Below are positions 1 through 12,600 of a stretch of DNA of 64,000 nt, in pieces (the stretch's first letter is position 1; each line of letters opens with the position of its first letter). Under the pieces are notes generated by a model. That model was not told where the DNA came from. It saw only the letters and a list, made by a program, of their open reading frames with translations, and searched no databases. Source of the DNA: Blattamonas nauphoetae (Eukaryota; Preaxostyla; Oxymonadida); contig JARBJD010000062.1 of NCBI GenBank assembly GCA_033064195.1, forward strand, positions 124,001-188,000. The letters run 5' to 3'. Made by a program: the position numbers and the translations under genes.

Positions 1-52
1 TCCAAATAGTGTTCCAATTGCTTGAATTGAGATAGGTGAGGGGAAGAGTCCT

Positions 53-400
53 TTATAAAAACGATTGAGAGAGAACGAATTGTTGGGGAAGAAGGCCTGA
101 CAGACTGTGAAGGAGATCATGGGCTGGTTGTTTTGTCTCAGTGATTTCCGAGATAGAGAGGAGTGATGGGGAAGGAGGAGGAATGATCGTAAATTCATCA
201 ACTGGATTCATTGAATAAGATGCGAACCAACCTTCTTCATTGGGTACATGCTGGTTACGAGGCACATTTCGTGATGTCTGTTGTTTTGGTTTTTGGCAAA
301 GTAGCTTCCCAATTTGAGTCACTAATAAGGCACCAGCAGCTCCAATTCCGACATATCCAATCGGAGGAATTTTATAGATGATATCCCAAACTCTATCCAT
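53..400 (-). CDS. Small putative membrane protein, unknown
   Basis: An intronless reading frame of 115 residues. One hydrophobic stretch near residues 15-33 (motif YVGIGAAGALLVTQIGKLL) could be a single transmembrane helix close to the N-terminus, followed by a basic patch and a proline-rich segment (IPPPSPS). No family is recognised. It lies just downstream, on the same strand, of the ribosomal protein S9 gene. The C-terminus may be different if a further intron leads off the window edge; nothing decides this. Weak support: a uniform composition typical of coding sequence and no better competing frame on either strand. Confidence 0.45.
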   Translation of the reverse strand: MDRVWDIIYKIPPIGYVGIGAAGALLVTQIGKLLCQKPKQQTSRNVPRNQHVPNEEGWFASYSMNPVDEFTIIPPPSPSLLSISEITETKQPAHDLLHSLSGLLPQQFVLSQSFL

Positions 401-627
401 GTGATCAACCCCTCAAAGAGATCTCGATTTCCGGAGTCTCGAGGCATGGAAAGTTCCTTGTTAGAACATCGTCTATCTCGTGAATAAAGAACATATAAGA
501 AAAATTGGATCAGAATTTTAAGTTTCCCCCTGAAAATACACGACAATCGCAACTGATTGTGAGATGAGCCGAGCAATGAGGATTTACACATTCATACGTC
601 TTGAAATGATTAATTCCTCTCTATTGC

Positions 628-1385
628 TTATTCGTCATCGGCAGCACCACCATCCTTGCGAGTCTTCTTCTTAGCGACACGACCTGGTTTGCCATGGTTG
701 AGAGGACTGTTTGGAGCAAGATCGATGTGGCTTTCGGATGAAACACGAACAATGTAAGATGGAACAGTCACAATCTGCTTTCCAACTCTGTGATTATTAC
801 ATGGAGATAAAGTGATTGAAGGATAGGATGATAAGAATGAATTTTTGGATCAGACCTGATGTGTCCCTGAGTGATCATAAGGCGAGCGTGATGGATTGAA
901 CGAGCAAGTTTCTTCTTGAAGACGAGTGTCTGAAGACGGCGCTCGAGGAAATCAGTAACTTTCAATGCAAGGACATAATCGAGTTCTTGGCGAGTTTCGT
1001 CAAGGAGGCCGATGCGGGTAAGACGGCGAATGACGGCTTGTCCTTCGAACACACGACGGGTATCATGGGCGTCAAGGGTAAGAAGGTATCTGGCTTTCTC
1101 ACGGAGCTGATGAGAGAAAAATTAGTTGGGCCCATTTGAGTCGTGGAGAGATGATAAGGTGACAAAAATAAGGAAAATACCTGAGAAAGGGTGTATGCAA
1201 CACGCCAGACCTCTCTCTTGTTACGGAGGCCGTAGTCTCCGCAGATACGAAGCTCGCTATCAATTCTCTCGCGTTCCCAGGGGTGACGTGGTGTGTGGTA
1301 TACAGCACTGTCTAAAGGAGGGCAGAAATGAGATAGTAGACGGCAGAAATGATAATAAAAACAGTGTCAAACAGTTGCGGCTCAT
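628..1385 (-). CDS. RPS9: 40S ribosomal protein S9 (uS4 family)
   Basis: Structural protein of the small ribosomal subunit. Four coding exons read from the sequence: 1373-1385, 1181-1311, 856-1106 and 628-787, giving 184 residues, the usual S9 length. All junctions keep phase. Conserved stretches are visible: [40 protein letters not shown] (S4 RNA-binding domain), [14 protein letters not shown] and the C-terminal [10 protein letters not shown] followed by an acidic end. The first coding exon is only 13 nt and encodes four codons plus one base; start [16 protein letters not shown] fits the family. Introns are 61, 74 and 68 nt. Stop is TAA, so TAA is not reassigned here. Confidence 0.96.
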
Positions 1386-1543
1386 GGTCGATAAGATCAA
1401 GGAAATTCCTCACGGGACTATCACCCACAAGTTGAGTTCTGGATCGACGACTGAACGAGATACGGAAATAATGACATTAAATAAATGCTTAACTCAAAAT
1501 TTGTAAATCAATAAGTGAAATGAAGACAAAAAATCAGTTTAAA

Positions 1544-3240
1544 TTAAGGAAAAACAGTCGTCTGAGCTGCGTCGTGGGAATGCGTATCATTAGCTTTGAT
1601 AAAGGCATCAACATTCGAAGTTGTCCTTGATTGAAGTCGTGTGAGTTGCTTTTGCATTTCGGCTTTTTCTGAAGGTGATGAATGCTCGATCTGGACATTT
1701 GAGAAGCTGAATGAAAAAAGCACAGACCAGCTTGTCAACGTCAAGAGCAATACACTGAATCCGAGTGTTTGTTTCAATCGCTTCAACCAGCTTTGAAATA
1801 CCGCGAAACCCAATTCTCGGGTTATTCCGCAAATCGAGGCGGAAGAGCGAACACGCAGGATCAGCCAGAACACCAGAAAGCGAAACAAGATCTAAAAACG
1901 AAGAACGAGAACGATGAATGCGAAAAAACAGCAGCAACAAACCATCGGATGATAGATCAGCTTGAGCCACTCCAAGTGCAGTGATATTCCTGTTCACTTC
2001 GAGAAGAGACACAAGCTCTGTCGTCTGAAAACAGTCTCAGGTGAAAAATGACATGCCCCTCCTGTCCCAATCTGGTTGCACCCCAATTCCAGATTCTGAA
2101 GTGTGGTATTTTCTTTCAGAGCGGCGCAGAGATGTGTGATTCCAGCAGCAGTGATGCGATTGGACCTGAAAATTCATCAGCATGTGGAATACAAACCATA
2201 AAACAAGGCTAAGAAGTGTGTTGTTTGTTTTTAGTGCTTTCGAAATCGCTTGTAGTCCGGAATCCTGAAACAATGGGGAAAAGAAGAGAATACTCCCATC
2301 TGATTCATTCTGAAGTCCAGAGCGGCAAGCTGAGATGAATACATGAACATTGTTTGTGGTACATCATTGAGACTATTGATGAAGCGAGTATCTCCAGTAA
2401 TAAGGCTGACATCGGTGTGATCTTGTTCCTCGCTCATTCCCTGGGCAAGTGGAGTAGGAGCTGGCGGAAGAGGAATGGTATTTTCAAGGACAACACTTAA
2501 GCTGTCAGCAGAAGATGGAGTGAGATGGTCGTCAGCAAGACTAAGTGTGAGAAGAGTGGTGTTTGTGGAGAGGCTTTGGCAAAGTTCTGGGATGATTTGG
2601 GGAACAGATGTTGTTGGAGTAATTCCGGAGGCCTTTAACACTTGGAGAACAGAATATTGACTGCCTAATGCCTTGACGATGAGCGATAAATTCGTCGAAG
2701 AAATTTCATTCTGCGATATATTTAGAAACCGAAGAGAATGTCCATTCTTAATCATCGAAGAAAGAGTGGTACAAGTTTTTGTCCCAATCTCTTTGCAATT
2801 TTGTAGATTTAACACCTCAATCGTCCGTGAATGGTAGACTGCATCGACGACGAGATCCACAGTCTGAAAGAGAGAAAAATGAACATAAACGGAAAGAAAA
2901 AATGATAAAAACATCTTCTTTGAGACTCCCTTCAAAGTCTGCGATCACAAGAAATCTCGATACACTCTCAGTGAGAATGGGAACAAGTGTCTCAATATGT
3001 GCTTTTGTAAATGAACGATCTGCAAGCAATTCGTCAAAAAAGAATGAGACTTTTCAGTGACAAGACAGTGAACGGATCTTCATTGGCCCGTGCGGCCTGT
3101 ATGTGCTGAATGATTTCCGGATCTGGTTTCACGTTCTTTTTTGCACATTCAGCATTATATATCCGAAGAGTCTCCTGAGCGAGGCCAATTGTTGTTTGGA
3201 CCCCACATGAAGCCACATATCTGCTCATTAGAGATGACAT
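1544..3240 (-). CDS. Leucine-rich repeat protein, ribonuclease-inhibitor type
   Basis: Multi-exon gene. The start chosen is the ATG at 3240 in a CCACATG context; an in-frame extension to 3321 is possible. The N-terminal part (about 1-120) is not recognised. The middle carries LRRs of the ribonuclease-inhibitor type: units such as IEVLNLQNCKEIGTKTCTT and LRFLNISQNEISSTNLSL near 2650-2800, then LLTLSLADDHLTPSSADS, LAALDFRMNQM and LFRLDLRNNPRIGFRGISK near 1790-1860. The last junction (donor near 1718, acceptor near 1700-1690) removes roughly 37 nt and joins VDKL to IEHSSPSEKAEM, giving a charged tail ending TTVFP. Such proteins are protein-binding scaffolds, often flagellar or regulatory; the partner is unknown. 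Confidence 0.75.
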
Positions 3241-3412
3241 GTGGATCAACCCCCAAAGCTCTGAGTCAATCGCTAGAACGATAAACATGTTGAATTCAAT
3301 CCAAAAATTTGAAAGAATCAATAATTTTCGAGAAGATTGATAAGTAGAGAAGGAAAATAGGAGTCTTCTCTAAGGGTCAGTTTTTTTATAAACTTTCTTA
3401 TGGGTACACATC

Positions 3413-4048
3413 ATGAAAATTTCTAAACGCCAGGCTAACAAGCCAAATAAACCGTCCCTTCACAAAAACAGTAAGCGTGCGTCCAAAAAGCAGGCCAAAA
3501 CCGAGAGAATCCAGAACATCATGTATTTTTCTCATTCAGTTCATTCCCAACACTTTTATTCATTATTATCCATCTTTCAGCAATAAGAAAAAGGAACCTA
3601 TCAGAAAACCCGAGCCTCCACGAATTGTGTTTGTTCAGAAATCTCTCCGCGAGAAGAGTCTTGAGACTTTTCCTTTGAACATGAGGTCTCAGCATTTTCT
3701 ACAAGCACAGCTCATGCGAGGCCACCGTGGCTCCTTGTACTCAAAATCAGTTTGTGTTTCATCCTCTTTTCTGCATATTTTTGCCTTGAATCACTCTTTA
3801 TGAAGGAGTTTGCTCCACTGATTCCTTTAGCGAATGAAGCCACTACCAAACAAGCAAAACCAGAAGTTCTCAATCAACATGCACAAAAAGTTCGTGCACG
3901 GGAGTTTGAGGACAGAAGGAAATTGACACAACATGCATCGAAATCGTTGTTGGTTTTCACACCTCTGAAATACAAAGCGTTCAGCCGCATCCCGTTTGTG
4001 GCAAAGAATGCTCATTTTCGTGTGAGTGGAAACACTTCACAACAATAG
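3413..4048 (+). CDS. Basic, lysine-rich protein, unknown (possibly nucleolar)
   Basis: Three exons: from ATG 3413, with introns of about 58 nt (donor CATCAT|GTATTT, acceptor CTTTCAG near 3582) and about 59 nt (donor near 3748, acceptor TATGAAG near 3804). About 173 residues. The first 40 residues are very rich in Lys and Arg (SKRQANKPNKPSLHKNSKR), like a nuclear or nucleolar targeting tail. Then follow a conserved-looking core (PRIVFVQKSLREKS, FLQAQLMRGHRGSLYSKS) and a C-terminal part ending NTSQQ. I do not recognise the family. The stop codon region overlaps, tail to tail, the last coding exon of the armadillo-like gene on the other strand. Confidence 0.65.
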
Positions 4049-5948
4049 TTCGATCACACTGTTTTATCAAACTGTTTCCCATCTGTTCCACAAATTGCAT
4101 GACCTCAAATGAAGGATGCTCATTCTCACGAACGTGAGGGTGTGCCTCTAAAATTTTGATGAAAAGATGCTACAAAGAGAGGAGAATGTTGCATGGACAT
4201 GAAATATGAAACTATATATTCCATTTAACAAGTGATTGTTAGATGAAAAGGTTCTGACAGATATTCTGTCATCACGAGTCGATCGTCTGCCTCTTCCGGA
4301 GAATTATCGATCAATTCAACTTTGTAAAAGTAGGAAATGGAGTCAGATCTTTCATCGTCCACAGTTGGACACACACACAGAATCGAGAAGCATCGAGGCT
4401 CTGTTTCGAGCCTTTGAATGAGTTGTCAATCCTTCGCTGACATCCCATCCACCAAACTGCATAAATAAACAGCGTCGTTGTTCAAAGAGATCACATGCTT
4501 CGCCTAATTCGTTTTCGCCGTCATGCCGACTTTCCAACCATGATTTGATGCGATCATGGTAAATTGTAGAAAAAACACTGAGCATGCTCTCCAGCACTGT
4601 GTCTATCTCTGCGTCCCCAATCACTCGGATGAGGACATGGATGATCCCAACCTTATCCAACGCTTTGTGTGCCTGCGAACTGAGCCTCCAGAAGAACCGA
4701 GTCTCCACTTCGCCACATTCAGTCCAAACGGTCGGGGCTGTCTGAGAAAGCGTCGGATGGCAAACAATCCGACTGATCCAGCTTGTGAGAGAGAGAAGGA
4801 GATACGAAGCGATGTGAAGCGTCTCTGCAATGTTGGGGAAGTCGGCGGGGATGAGCTTGTCTGCAGTGAAGACGTGCGGAGTGTACGGAATGGGAGAGGA
4901 GGGGGAAAGGAGACTTGGGAGCGATGCAAGAATGAGAAGTTGGGTGAGTGCAGAAAGAACAGAGTGGTTGGTCGAGAGAGAGAGACAGAGCGTGTCGTTT
5001 TGGAGCGACAAGCTGCTAAACAGTTGAATGGAGCAAAAAACTGTCCGATTCAGAATATATAGTGCTCGCAGCGACGAAAAGTCAGAAACTGATTTCAGTA
5101 CAGTCGCCATGGTTGCCTGAGAGGAGACAAACTTCGTGAGCACAAGATCTTCAAAAGTAGGTTGTTCCAGAAGCTTAAATTTGATGTTTTCTGATTGAAC
5201 AACGAGACGTGAAAGGATGTTGAGAGTCTCACTGACGACACGATCACTGGGGTGCTGAAGGCACATCACAATTTGACTGTGAGCATTCAGCTGTACGAAA
5301 GGTTCAAGATTTCCTAAAATAGAATAAAGCAGGAAAAAGGAAACCATAAGAGTCAACAAGGGCCGACATAGCTGTTAGAGAATCCAGAACATGGTCCGTG
5401 CGATTCCACTCACTCTGTCCGATCCCAAGGAGGAGATAAGAAACAATGGTACTCTTGATTTTGTCATCAAGAGTTTTGCTTTTCATGAGGAGACAGTAAC
5501 GTACTGCTTCAGAGAGGTTTCGGCGTTGGACGAAGGTGGATGGATACTGTTCAGTCTGAAAATGGGGATGGTGTGGGTTACTGTCTCCTTCATCAAGAAA
5601 CATTGGCAGGAAAACATTCGGAGAGAAGCGTGGAGAAAATTCACAGCCTCTTCGGGCAATAATAGAGAGGAGATTCAGAGCAAATAGCCTCAATTTGGTT
5701 TTTTGATGTTTTTGGAAACCAGAAATGATTTGGAGAAACTCTCTATCAACAAGGGCTTGAAGGTACGTAAATGGCATTGTTGAGAATTCGAGAGATAGGA
5801 CCGTTTGTTGGTGTTTTTGTTGATCAGACGAGGCAAGCTCAAGTGTTGAGAGATACGAAAGTAGTTGCTCATGGGGAGACAATGGAATTCGTTGTTGATG
5901 TGAATGATCGATGTGAACAATTGGAGGGAGGATTCGAGGGAGGTCCAT
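3981..5948 (-). CDS. Armadillo/HEAT-like helical repeat protein, unknown
   Basis: Starts at ATG 5948 (MDLPRILPPIVHIDHSHQQ). The protein is mostly amphipathic helices with ARM/HEAT-like spacing, e.g. FVQLNAHSQIVMCLQHPSD followed by VVSETLNILSRLVVQSEN near 5200-5300, and IHVLIRVIGDAEIDTVLES near 4600. Long leucine-rich exon 5 kb region 4440-5300 is one block. The C-terminal exon is 3981-4169 (acceptor TTTGTAG, 63 codons including TGA). Its frame has no stop before 3981, so it runs 68 bp into the oppositely transcribed gene that ends at 4048. One small exon between about 4230 and 4330 is likely (VELIDNSPEEADDRL) but I could not fix its edges. No specific family is recognised; such proteins are scaffolds or adaptors. 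Confidence 0.62.
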
Positions 5949-6563
5949 TAGAAAGTAATTAAGGTCATGATCACATCCTACCTATTGAGGTATGACCACA
6001 TTGTTTTCACTTAGAATACGTCTTTCAAATGATGAGTTTTATCAAATTGACAAGCATATGCCTGATTAATTTGATGATAGTTTTTTGATTCTGATGAATT
6101 TTCACATTTATTTCAGAAATTTTCTCTTTGTCTTTTCTCATTATAAACGAACATTTCTTCCTTCTCTAGGTTTTTCTCTCGATGAGTTTTGGTCTTCTTG
6201 ACAATCTTTTAATTTTTCTTCGATAGACCCGATTTTAACCGACTTCTTGAATCAAAAACACATCACTGTTTCTCGTAAAGTTTCTGTTATCATTCTGTAA
6301 TCATATGCTGACTTTCCCGTACAATCCTTATTTTGTCTAAAAAGATTCCAATTATCCGATTCAGTCCGTAAACTCTCTCTGAGGAGAGGGATCTTTGTCG
6401 ATATCGATTCTTTCACTCTATTCGTACATTTTTCTCGTCATATCAGAAATATGGAATATATGCATCAATATCATTTCTATGTCCACAGTTAGAAGCGAGA
6501 GACCAACTCGAAGAATTGATAATGGTGGAGCAGAACTGTATTTTTTTGGGATTTTGATCAAAA
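5949..6563. other. Divergent intergenic region, nothing recognised
   Basis: About 615 bp between the start codons of the armadillo-like gene (minus) and ribosomal protein S4 (plus). AT- and pyrimidine-rich on the S4 side. It must hold both promoters, but I see no clear TATA box, repeat or RNA gene. A short T-rich run precedes the S4 start. Confidence 0.6.
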
Positions 6564-7491
6564 ATGGTTCGTGGACCAAAGAAGCATCTCAAGCGTTTAG
6601 CCGCCCCCCCTCACTGGATGTTGAGCAAACTCGGTGGAACCTGGGTTTGTCCATTTTTATCCCTCACAAAGTCCAAAAATCCGCCTTTTCTTTTTTTCGT
6701 TTCCTTTCTCTCTGAATATTAAATATACAGGCTCCAAAGCCATCCCCAGGCCCACACAAGTCCCGTGAATGCATCCCAGCCAACTTGGTTCTCAGGAACC
6801 GTCTTCACTACGCCCTCACTGGCCGTGAAGCTGGAATGGTCATGCATAACCGCAACGTCCTTGTTGATGGTGTTGTTCGCACTGACGCCACATATCCACT
6901 TGGATTCCAAGGTTTTATTTTCTAAGATTTTATCATAAACACACTTTTTTTCACTGCATTTGTTCATGGTCAGATGTTCTCTCAATTCCCAAGACAAACG
7001 AGAACTTCCGCCTTCTCTATGATGTCAAGGGACGTTTCCTTCTCCACCGCATCCGCCCTGAGGAGGCTGCCTACAAACTCGGCAAAGTTACCCGTGTTGC
7101 TCTTGGTCACAAGGGAATTCCCTACTGCGTCACCCACGATGGTCGCACTTTCCGTTTCCAGGACCCAAAAATTCGCGTGAACGACACAGTTCGTATTGAC
7201 CTTAAGACCAAGAAAATCACCGAATTCGTCCACTTTGATACTGGTAACATGTGCATGGTCACTGGAGGCCGTAACGCTGGACGCATTGGTGTCATCACTC
7301 ACAAAGAAAAGCACCCAGGTACTCACGATCTGATTCACATTCGTGACTCTGATGGGAACACATTTGCCACCCGTATCAACTACGTTTTCGTCATTGGCAA
7401 ATCGTCTCAACCATGGATCTCTATCCCCAAGGCTAAGGGTGTGAGAATCTCAACCATCCAGGATCGTGCTATCAGAATGAGAAAGAACTAG
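6564..7491 (+). CDS. RPS4: 40S ribosomal protein S4 (eS4)
   Basis: Structural protein of the small ribosomal subunit. Three exons, 6564-6644, 6731-6911 and 6974-7491, give 259 residues, the family length, with phase kept at both junctions. Hallmarks: start [20 protein letters not shown], exon 2 [19 protein letters not shown], then [26 protein letters not shown], and the KOW-domain stretch [19 protein letters not shown] followed by [18 protein letters not shown]. Introns are 86 nt (GTTTGT donor) and 62 nt (GTTTTA donor). Stop is TAG. Some family members bind RNA through the central S4 domain; nothing unusual is seen here. Confidence 0.97.
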
Positions 7492-7860
7492 AGTGTCATG
7501 ATTTTGTGATTTGAGAGGGAAGCTTCTTGAGAAAATGCAGGTCCCAATTGATTACCATTTTTCTCCAAGATTTCAGAGAATAAATGGTCTAAACATAAAG
7601 TTTCTGTTGTACTCAAAAGGAAGAGATGATTTTAATTAGTTTAAATTCCATTTCTCCAGTATTCCAGAACCTGGGATCCCAAAATTGTTCGTCATGGATT
7701 GATCTCCAGTGTGACATCAGAAATATCTGCTTTGAGACCATCCATCCTCCAAAAAAGGATCACAACAAGGAGGTAAACATGGAGACGATCAACTTACGAA
7801 GTGAAGATGAATGATTGTGTACTTGGGAAAATTATTACTTCTAAAGATGTGAATGTCAGC
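7492..7860. other. Convergent intergenic region, nothing recognised
   Basis: About 370 bp between the 3' end of ribosomal protein S4 and the 3' end of the CDK gene. An AATAAA-like word (gaataaatg near 7579) could serve as an S4 polyadenylation signal. No coding frame on either strand looks real. Confidence 0.5.
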
Positions 7861-9397
7861 TTAAGGAATGGGTGAGGCTTTCTTGATCGCCTCGGGAAGG
7901 TCAGTAAACCTAACGAGCAGATTAAAAATGAAAATGCAAACCATGGATGTTGCATCGCATCCTTTGCGGGAATTCGACGAGATGGATCATATTGTAACAT
8001 TTCCTTCGAAAGATGAATAAAAATAGATCATACACTAAGAAGTTCATATCCTTGAGCATCGAGAAGTTCACCAATCGCGTATCGGAGACCTCTGGCTGGG
8101 AATTGGGGAAGGGCGTGAGGGTATTGTAATTCTGCCATAGATGGCCAGATCTCAGTTGTCGGTGTACCAAGGAGCTTGAAGATACGAGTGAGTTGATCCT
8201 GCTCGTTTGAGCCTGGGAATAAAGGCCGGCCAATGACCATCTCAGCAAAGATGCACCCCACCGACCAGATGTCGACAGGCGTGGAATACTTTCGGTTCCC
8301 CATCAAAACATCAGGGGCACGGTACCAACTAAAGCGGAATCGAGTGAATAATGAAAAGAGGGATAAGAGTTTCAAGTCAATTGTCGAAAGAGTAATTCCT
8401 TGCACTCAAGGACAAATCACAAAAGAAAACAAGCTATCCGTAGCAACAATACAAACAGGGTAACCACTTCATGTGTGAAGCTTCGGACAGGGATTCCAAA
8501 GGCACGAGCTAATCCGAAATCGCCGAGTTTCAGTTTGAGGTCACGGGTCAGGAAGAGGTTCTGGGGTTTCAAGTCACGATGGAGCACTCTGCGTTGATGG
8601 CAGTATGCAACACCGGCAAGGAGCTGATACAGGAGCTGCTTGATGACTGGTGTGGTGAGTCTGTAGTGATTCATTTCCATGTACTTTTTCAAATCAAAAT
8701 CACAGTATTCCTGGACGAGTGTCAGCTTTTTATCCGTATGGATAACATCACGGAGACCGATCACGTTTGGATGATGAAGTTCCTTGAGGAGCGAGATTTC
8801 ACGAATAGCGGTTGATGGAACGCCTGACAATCGAAAACAAAAATATAAAAATGAAGAAAAAAGAAATCCATAAAAGAAGGAAAAAATGTGATATGTGTTG
8901 AGTTTAAGAATGGTGAGTGTAGTGACGGATAAAATAACGGAGAGAATTTGTTTGTTTATGTCAAGAAAAAATGGAAGGAAAATCACAAGAAGACAAAAAA
9001 TGGTTGAAAGAATGTCATTTCATTGATAATTTGTTCTTACAAACCTTCTTCTTCTGATTCAAGACGGATTCTCTTCAGGGCAACGATCTCATCAGTTGTT
9101 CGTAAAAGAGCAAAGATAGGGGGAAACAAAGAATAACGTCAACACATTTGGTGTTGCGTATAAGTTGGAGCAAGAGAGTTGAGCCACAATGATAGAATGA
9201 CATCACAGTGCGGTTTATATGTGTGTCAAATAAATAAAGTGTAAAGAATAAGGTAATGCAACGAAAATGGGCGAATAATAGAGAAGAAATCAATAAAATA
9301 GCAATTCTATAGGAGGATTGACGATATTGTTCTTAGCTTTATACACAACGCCGTACGTGCCTTCTCCGATTTTTTCGAGCTTTGCATAGTTATCCAT
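7861..9397 (-). CDS. Cyclin-dependent kinase, CDK5/Pho85-like, PSTAIRE type
   Basis: Serine/threonine kinase that works with a cyclin partner. Start ATG 9397 ([19 protein letters not shown], glycine loop with the inhibitory Thr-Tyr pair). Then [15 protein letters not shown] with the ATP-binding Lys, the canonical PSTAIRE cyclin-binding helix, HRDLKPQN catalytic loop, [28 protein letters not shown] activation segment and P+1 loop, [17 protein letters not shown], and the end [17 protein letters not shown] joined to [14 protein letters not shown] and TAA at 7861. [20 protein letters not shown] and GRPLFPG...DQL resemble Pho85/CDK5 more than CDK1, although the PSTAIRE is shared with both. At least five introns; the largest, about 220 bp (roughly 9100-9320), is unusually long for this window. 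Confidence 0.9.
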
Positions 9398-9631
9398 GGC
9401 CTATAATACACATGCGGATTGATATGGATCACATAAAAGTTTCCGTACCTTCTGTCGGTTGTTCGAGGGAGGATAAAAAACGAAGTATGGATTGAGGTTT
9501 ATTGAGAACTTCGTTGCTCGGTTTACGATGGAGATTCATCCAGACACTCATTCCTTCCTTTGGCTTATCTTTGAACTAAGACCATTCACAGTGATTCTCA
9601 AAACAAGGACAGCTGAAATCAGGATCCATCA

Positions 9632-12600
9632 CTAATCTTTAACTTTTGTGATGTGGGTGTAGATGCCCTTGATTAGTGGAGGTGTATCGGGTTTCTCTGC
9701 TTTGTCTTTGACCAATTTCATGAGGTTTTTGAGATGAAGAGTGATAGTATCGGCACTAGGAAGGGTTAACACAGAGAAAGACAAACTGAGCAAGGAATGT
9801 CGCTGCCTGTTTCGTTTTGAACTCTTCCTGGAACTTCTCAGCCTGTTTGAGACACTTCGTGATTTGTTTGGCAGTGTTGATTGTGAGGACTGGCCCGCTG
9901 AGGAGTGTTTCGGCCTCCCACAACGACACCACCGTCACACACTTGTGCGCCTCGATTGTGTTGATGATGCGGAGCTTTCGGATCTCCTCGTATGTCAACT
10001 CAACCACCTGTCCGATGAGCTCTCCAAGTTCTTTCGTGTATTCTTCGCTCTGCACGTACAGAACATCGTTGCTGTCGACTGACACAAAAGATGGATGTTA
10101 CGAAAAAGGGTGATCCAAACTGGTGCGGATGTGATACGGCAGCTTTCTCTGCCCAATCGCACAGAGGCCGGCAATGAGACGCGAGAGAATCACACCCTTC
10201 GCGAAGCTCTCCTTCGGCCAGGCGTACTCGTTGACCATCGTGATGAGTCCCTTGAAGAGCATGAACGGGCCGAGAGTGGGGTGGCCGGGGGCGACGACGA
10301 GGAGAGAGATGATCTCCGAAATAAGCTCCACCAATTCCTCGTCGGTGCTGACTGTGTCGTTTCCGACAACTAAAAGAAGAGAGAGAACATCCTCAACAAG
10401 AGAAGACCATACCCTTCGTAGCTGGCATGTCCTGGATTTGGGTGATGAGCAGTTGGAGGAGGACGTCGGCCTGTCCGAGGAGACCAGACCAGAGTGCTGC
10501 TGCGCTGGTGCTGATGAGGAGACGGATGCGCTGGCTGCAGCTGACAACGGATGGGATGGTGACGTGGGAGTAGGAGAGGCAGCTCTTGATGAAGGACTGA
10601 GCACGCTTGCTGTATTTGTAGCGGGTCATCTTCAATGTCTGAGAGAAGTGAGCGAGAACGGAGGACAGACGTGCATGATCAGCGAGTTGACGTACAACAC
10701 CAAGTTGCACTTCAAATTCTCGAATTTGGGGAACACACGACGCATATCAACGTAGAACGTCAGCTGCTGCTCGATGTCTCTGCCCATGTTCACTTTCGAC
10801 GCGAAGCTGCAGAGGAGCTGGTCGATTGAATTGATCTCGTCCTGATGGGTCAGACTGTCAATCCAGAGGAACGCCTTCTTCGCCATTTCGAACAGGAAGT
10901 GCGAGGTGACGGAATCGGTGATGGGCGGGTCAGACGGGCGGGCGACTGAGCGGATGATCATTGCTCCGAGCTCCTTCGACTCGGCGTCATCGAGATACGC
11001 GGCGAGGCGCTGGAAGAGAGTGAACGAGACGAGTGTGCCCATCGACGGGTGCGTGCGGGCGCATCGGACGAGCAGGGAGCCGAGCAGGTTCATCGGAGTA
11101 GCTTTGTCGCGGGTTGTTGTTTCGTCAACGAGGGGGATGGGCTCGAGGGCGGTCGTGGACTCGAATTCTGGGGCAGAACTGACATGCTTCGTGATATCTT
11201 TGAGAAGGATCTCCGTTTCGCGGTCCTGAGAGACTAACAAAAACAAAGAACAACTGTGCAGTGCTTGATTGGATACTCGATGAAGCTGTCGGCAACGAGA
11301 AGGTAATCGCCCACATTCGAGATTTTGGTGGCCATTTTCCAAACTTCATTGAGAAGGGTCATCTTCAGATCATCACGGGGCGTACTCTCACAGAGTTTGC
11401 TTCCAAAAACGGACAAGAGTCTGTGGATTCCATAAGCAGTGGGCTCTTTCGCCGGCTGCTGTGGAGCGACGTCTTCTTCTCCTTTTTTCACTTTTGCCTA
11501 TCACAAGATACATGGAAAAAGGGACAGACTGCTTCGAGGAATGCCTTGACGCCTGCGTCTGCTTTAATTCGAGACAGAATTTCCTCTGCGTGCTTAACTA
11601 CGAGATCAGCAGGAGAGACCTCAATGAGATGGAAAAGGAGAAGAGAATCCGGGCAAGAGTTTTTGTGCTCTTTTAAAAGATATTCGACAATGTCATCGCT
11701 CTGGGACAAAATGAGAATGAAGAGAGAAACTGGTTTGGACGATTTGATGACTGATGCAATACACATCTGCATGCAAGGAGAGTATACACGAAGATACTTG
11801 GAGAACTCCACTTTGAGGCTTTCCATTTCCGCTTGTCTCTGAAAACAATAGTGAAGATGAAAAAGACCTTTTCACTTTTGGCATTGTTCAGTTGGAACAG
11901 GAAATCTGAAAAATTGTTCTTGTACATGTCTCCATCTTTGCGTGTCACTTCCATTCCTTTCTTGGCAATGTAGGCTCGAGCATATGCAGAAATGAGAGGA
12001 TGGCCGATTCCATTGGTTTGGGCAAGGAGTCGTTTCAGTGTGTGCGTGTAAGGTTTTTCGATGAGAAATGAGAAGACACGTAGAAGTGATGCTTCGACGA
12101 AACTGAAGAGATCTCACAAAAGGGAGACGACAAACATTCTTGGAATCAATTCACGAATCGACGAAATTTTCAAAAGCCAGTTTTGGGCAGTTTCTTTTGT
12201 TTTTGAATCAACCTCAGCAGGAGAAAATCGACCTATTAGAAATAAGAAAAAGAGAAAGATTTGAACCTGGATGGGCTGTTCTGAATGCGAGTGTACAGAG
12301 ACGCTCGTAGACACGATCTCCAAAAATATCAAGGCATTGACACACAAGAGCAAATAAACGAGGGTAAAGGTATGGATAGGTAACGTCAGTCAAGAGTTTT
12401 GTCATTTGGATGACAATTTTCAGCGACTTAACTTTTTCGTTCGATTTCCATGCTTCAACAAGTTCTCCTTTACGTTTTTCAGCAAGTTCAATAACATCCT
12501 GGAAAGAAAGTTCCAAAATTTCTTCTTGTTCTTTCACATCGGCATTATTCAGTTTCTCTAACCTGAGGATAAACCTTTCGGATGGCATATCTGGTTGTGG

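Noticed and set aside
10174-10755. Long open frame opposite VPS35L.
   Set aside because: It mirrors GC-rich codons of a clearly conserved gene and has no recognisable motif.
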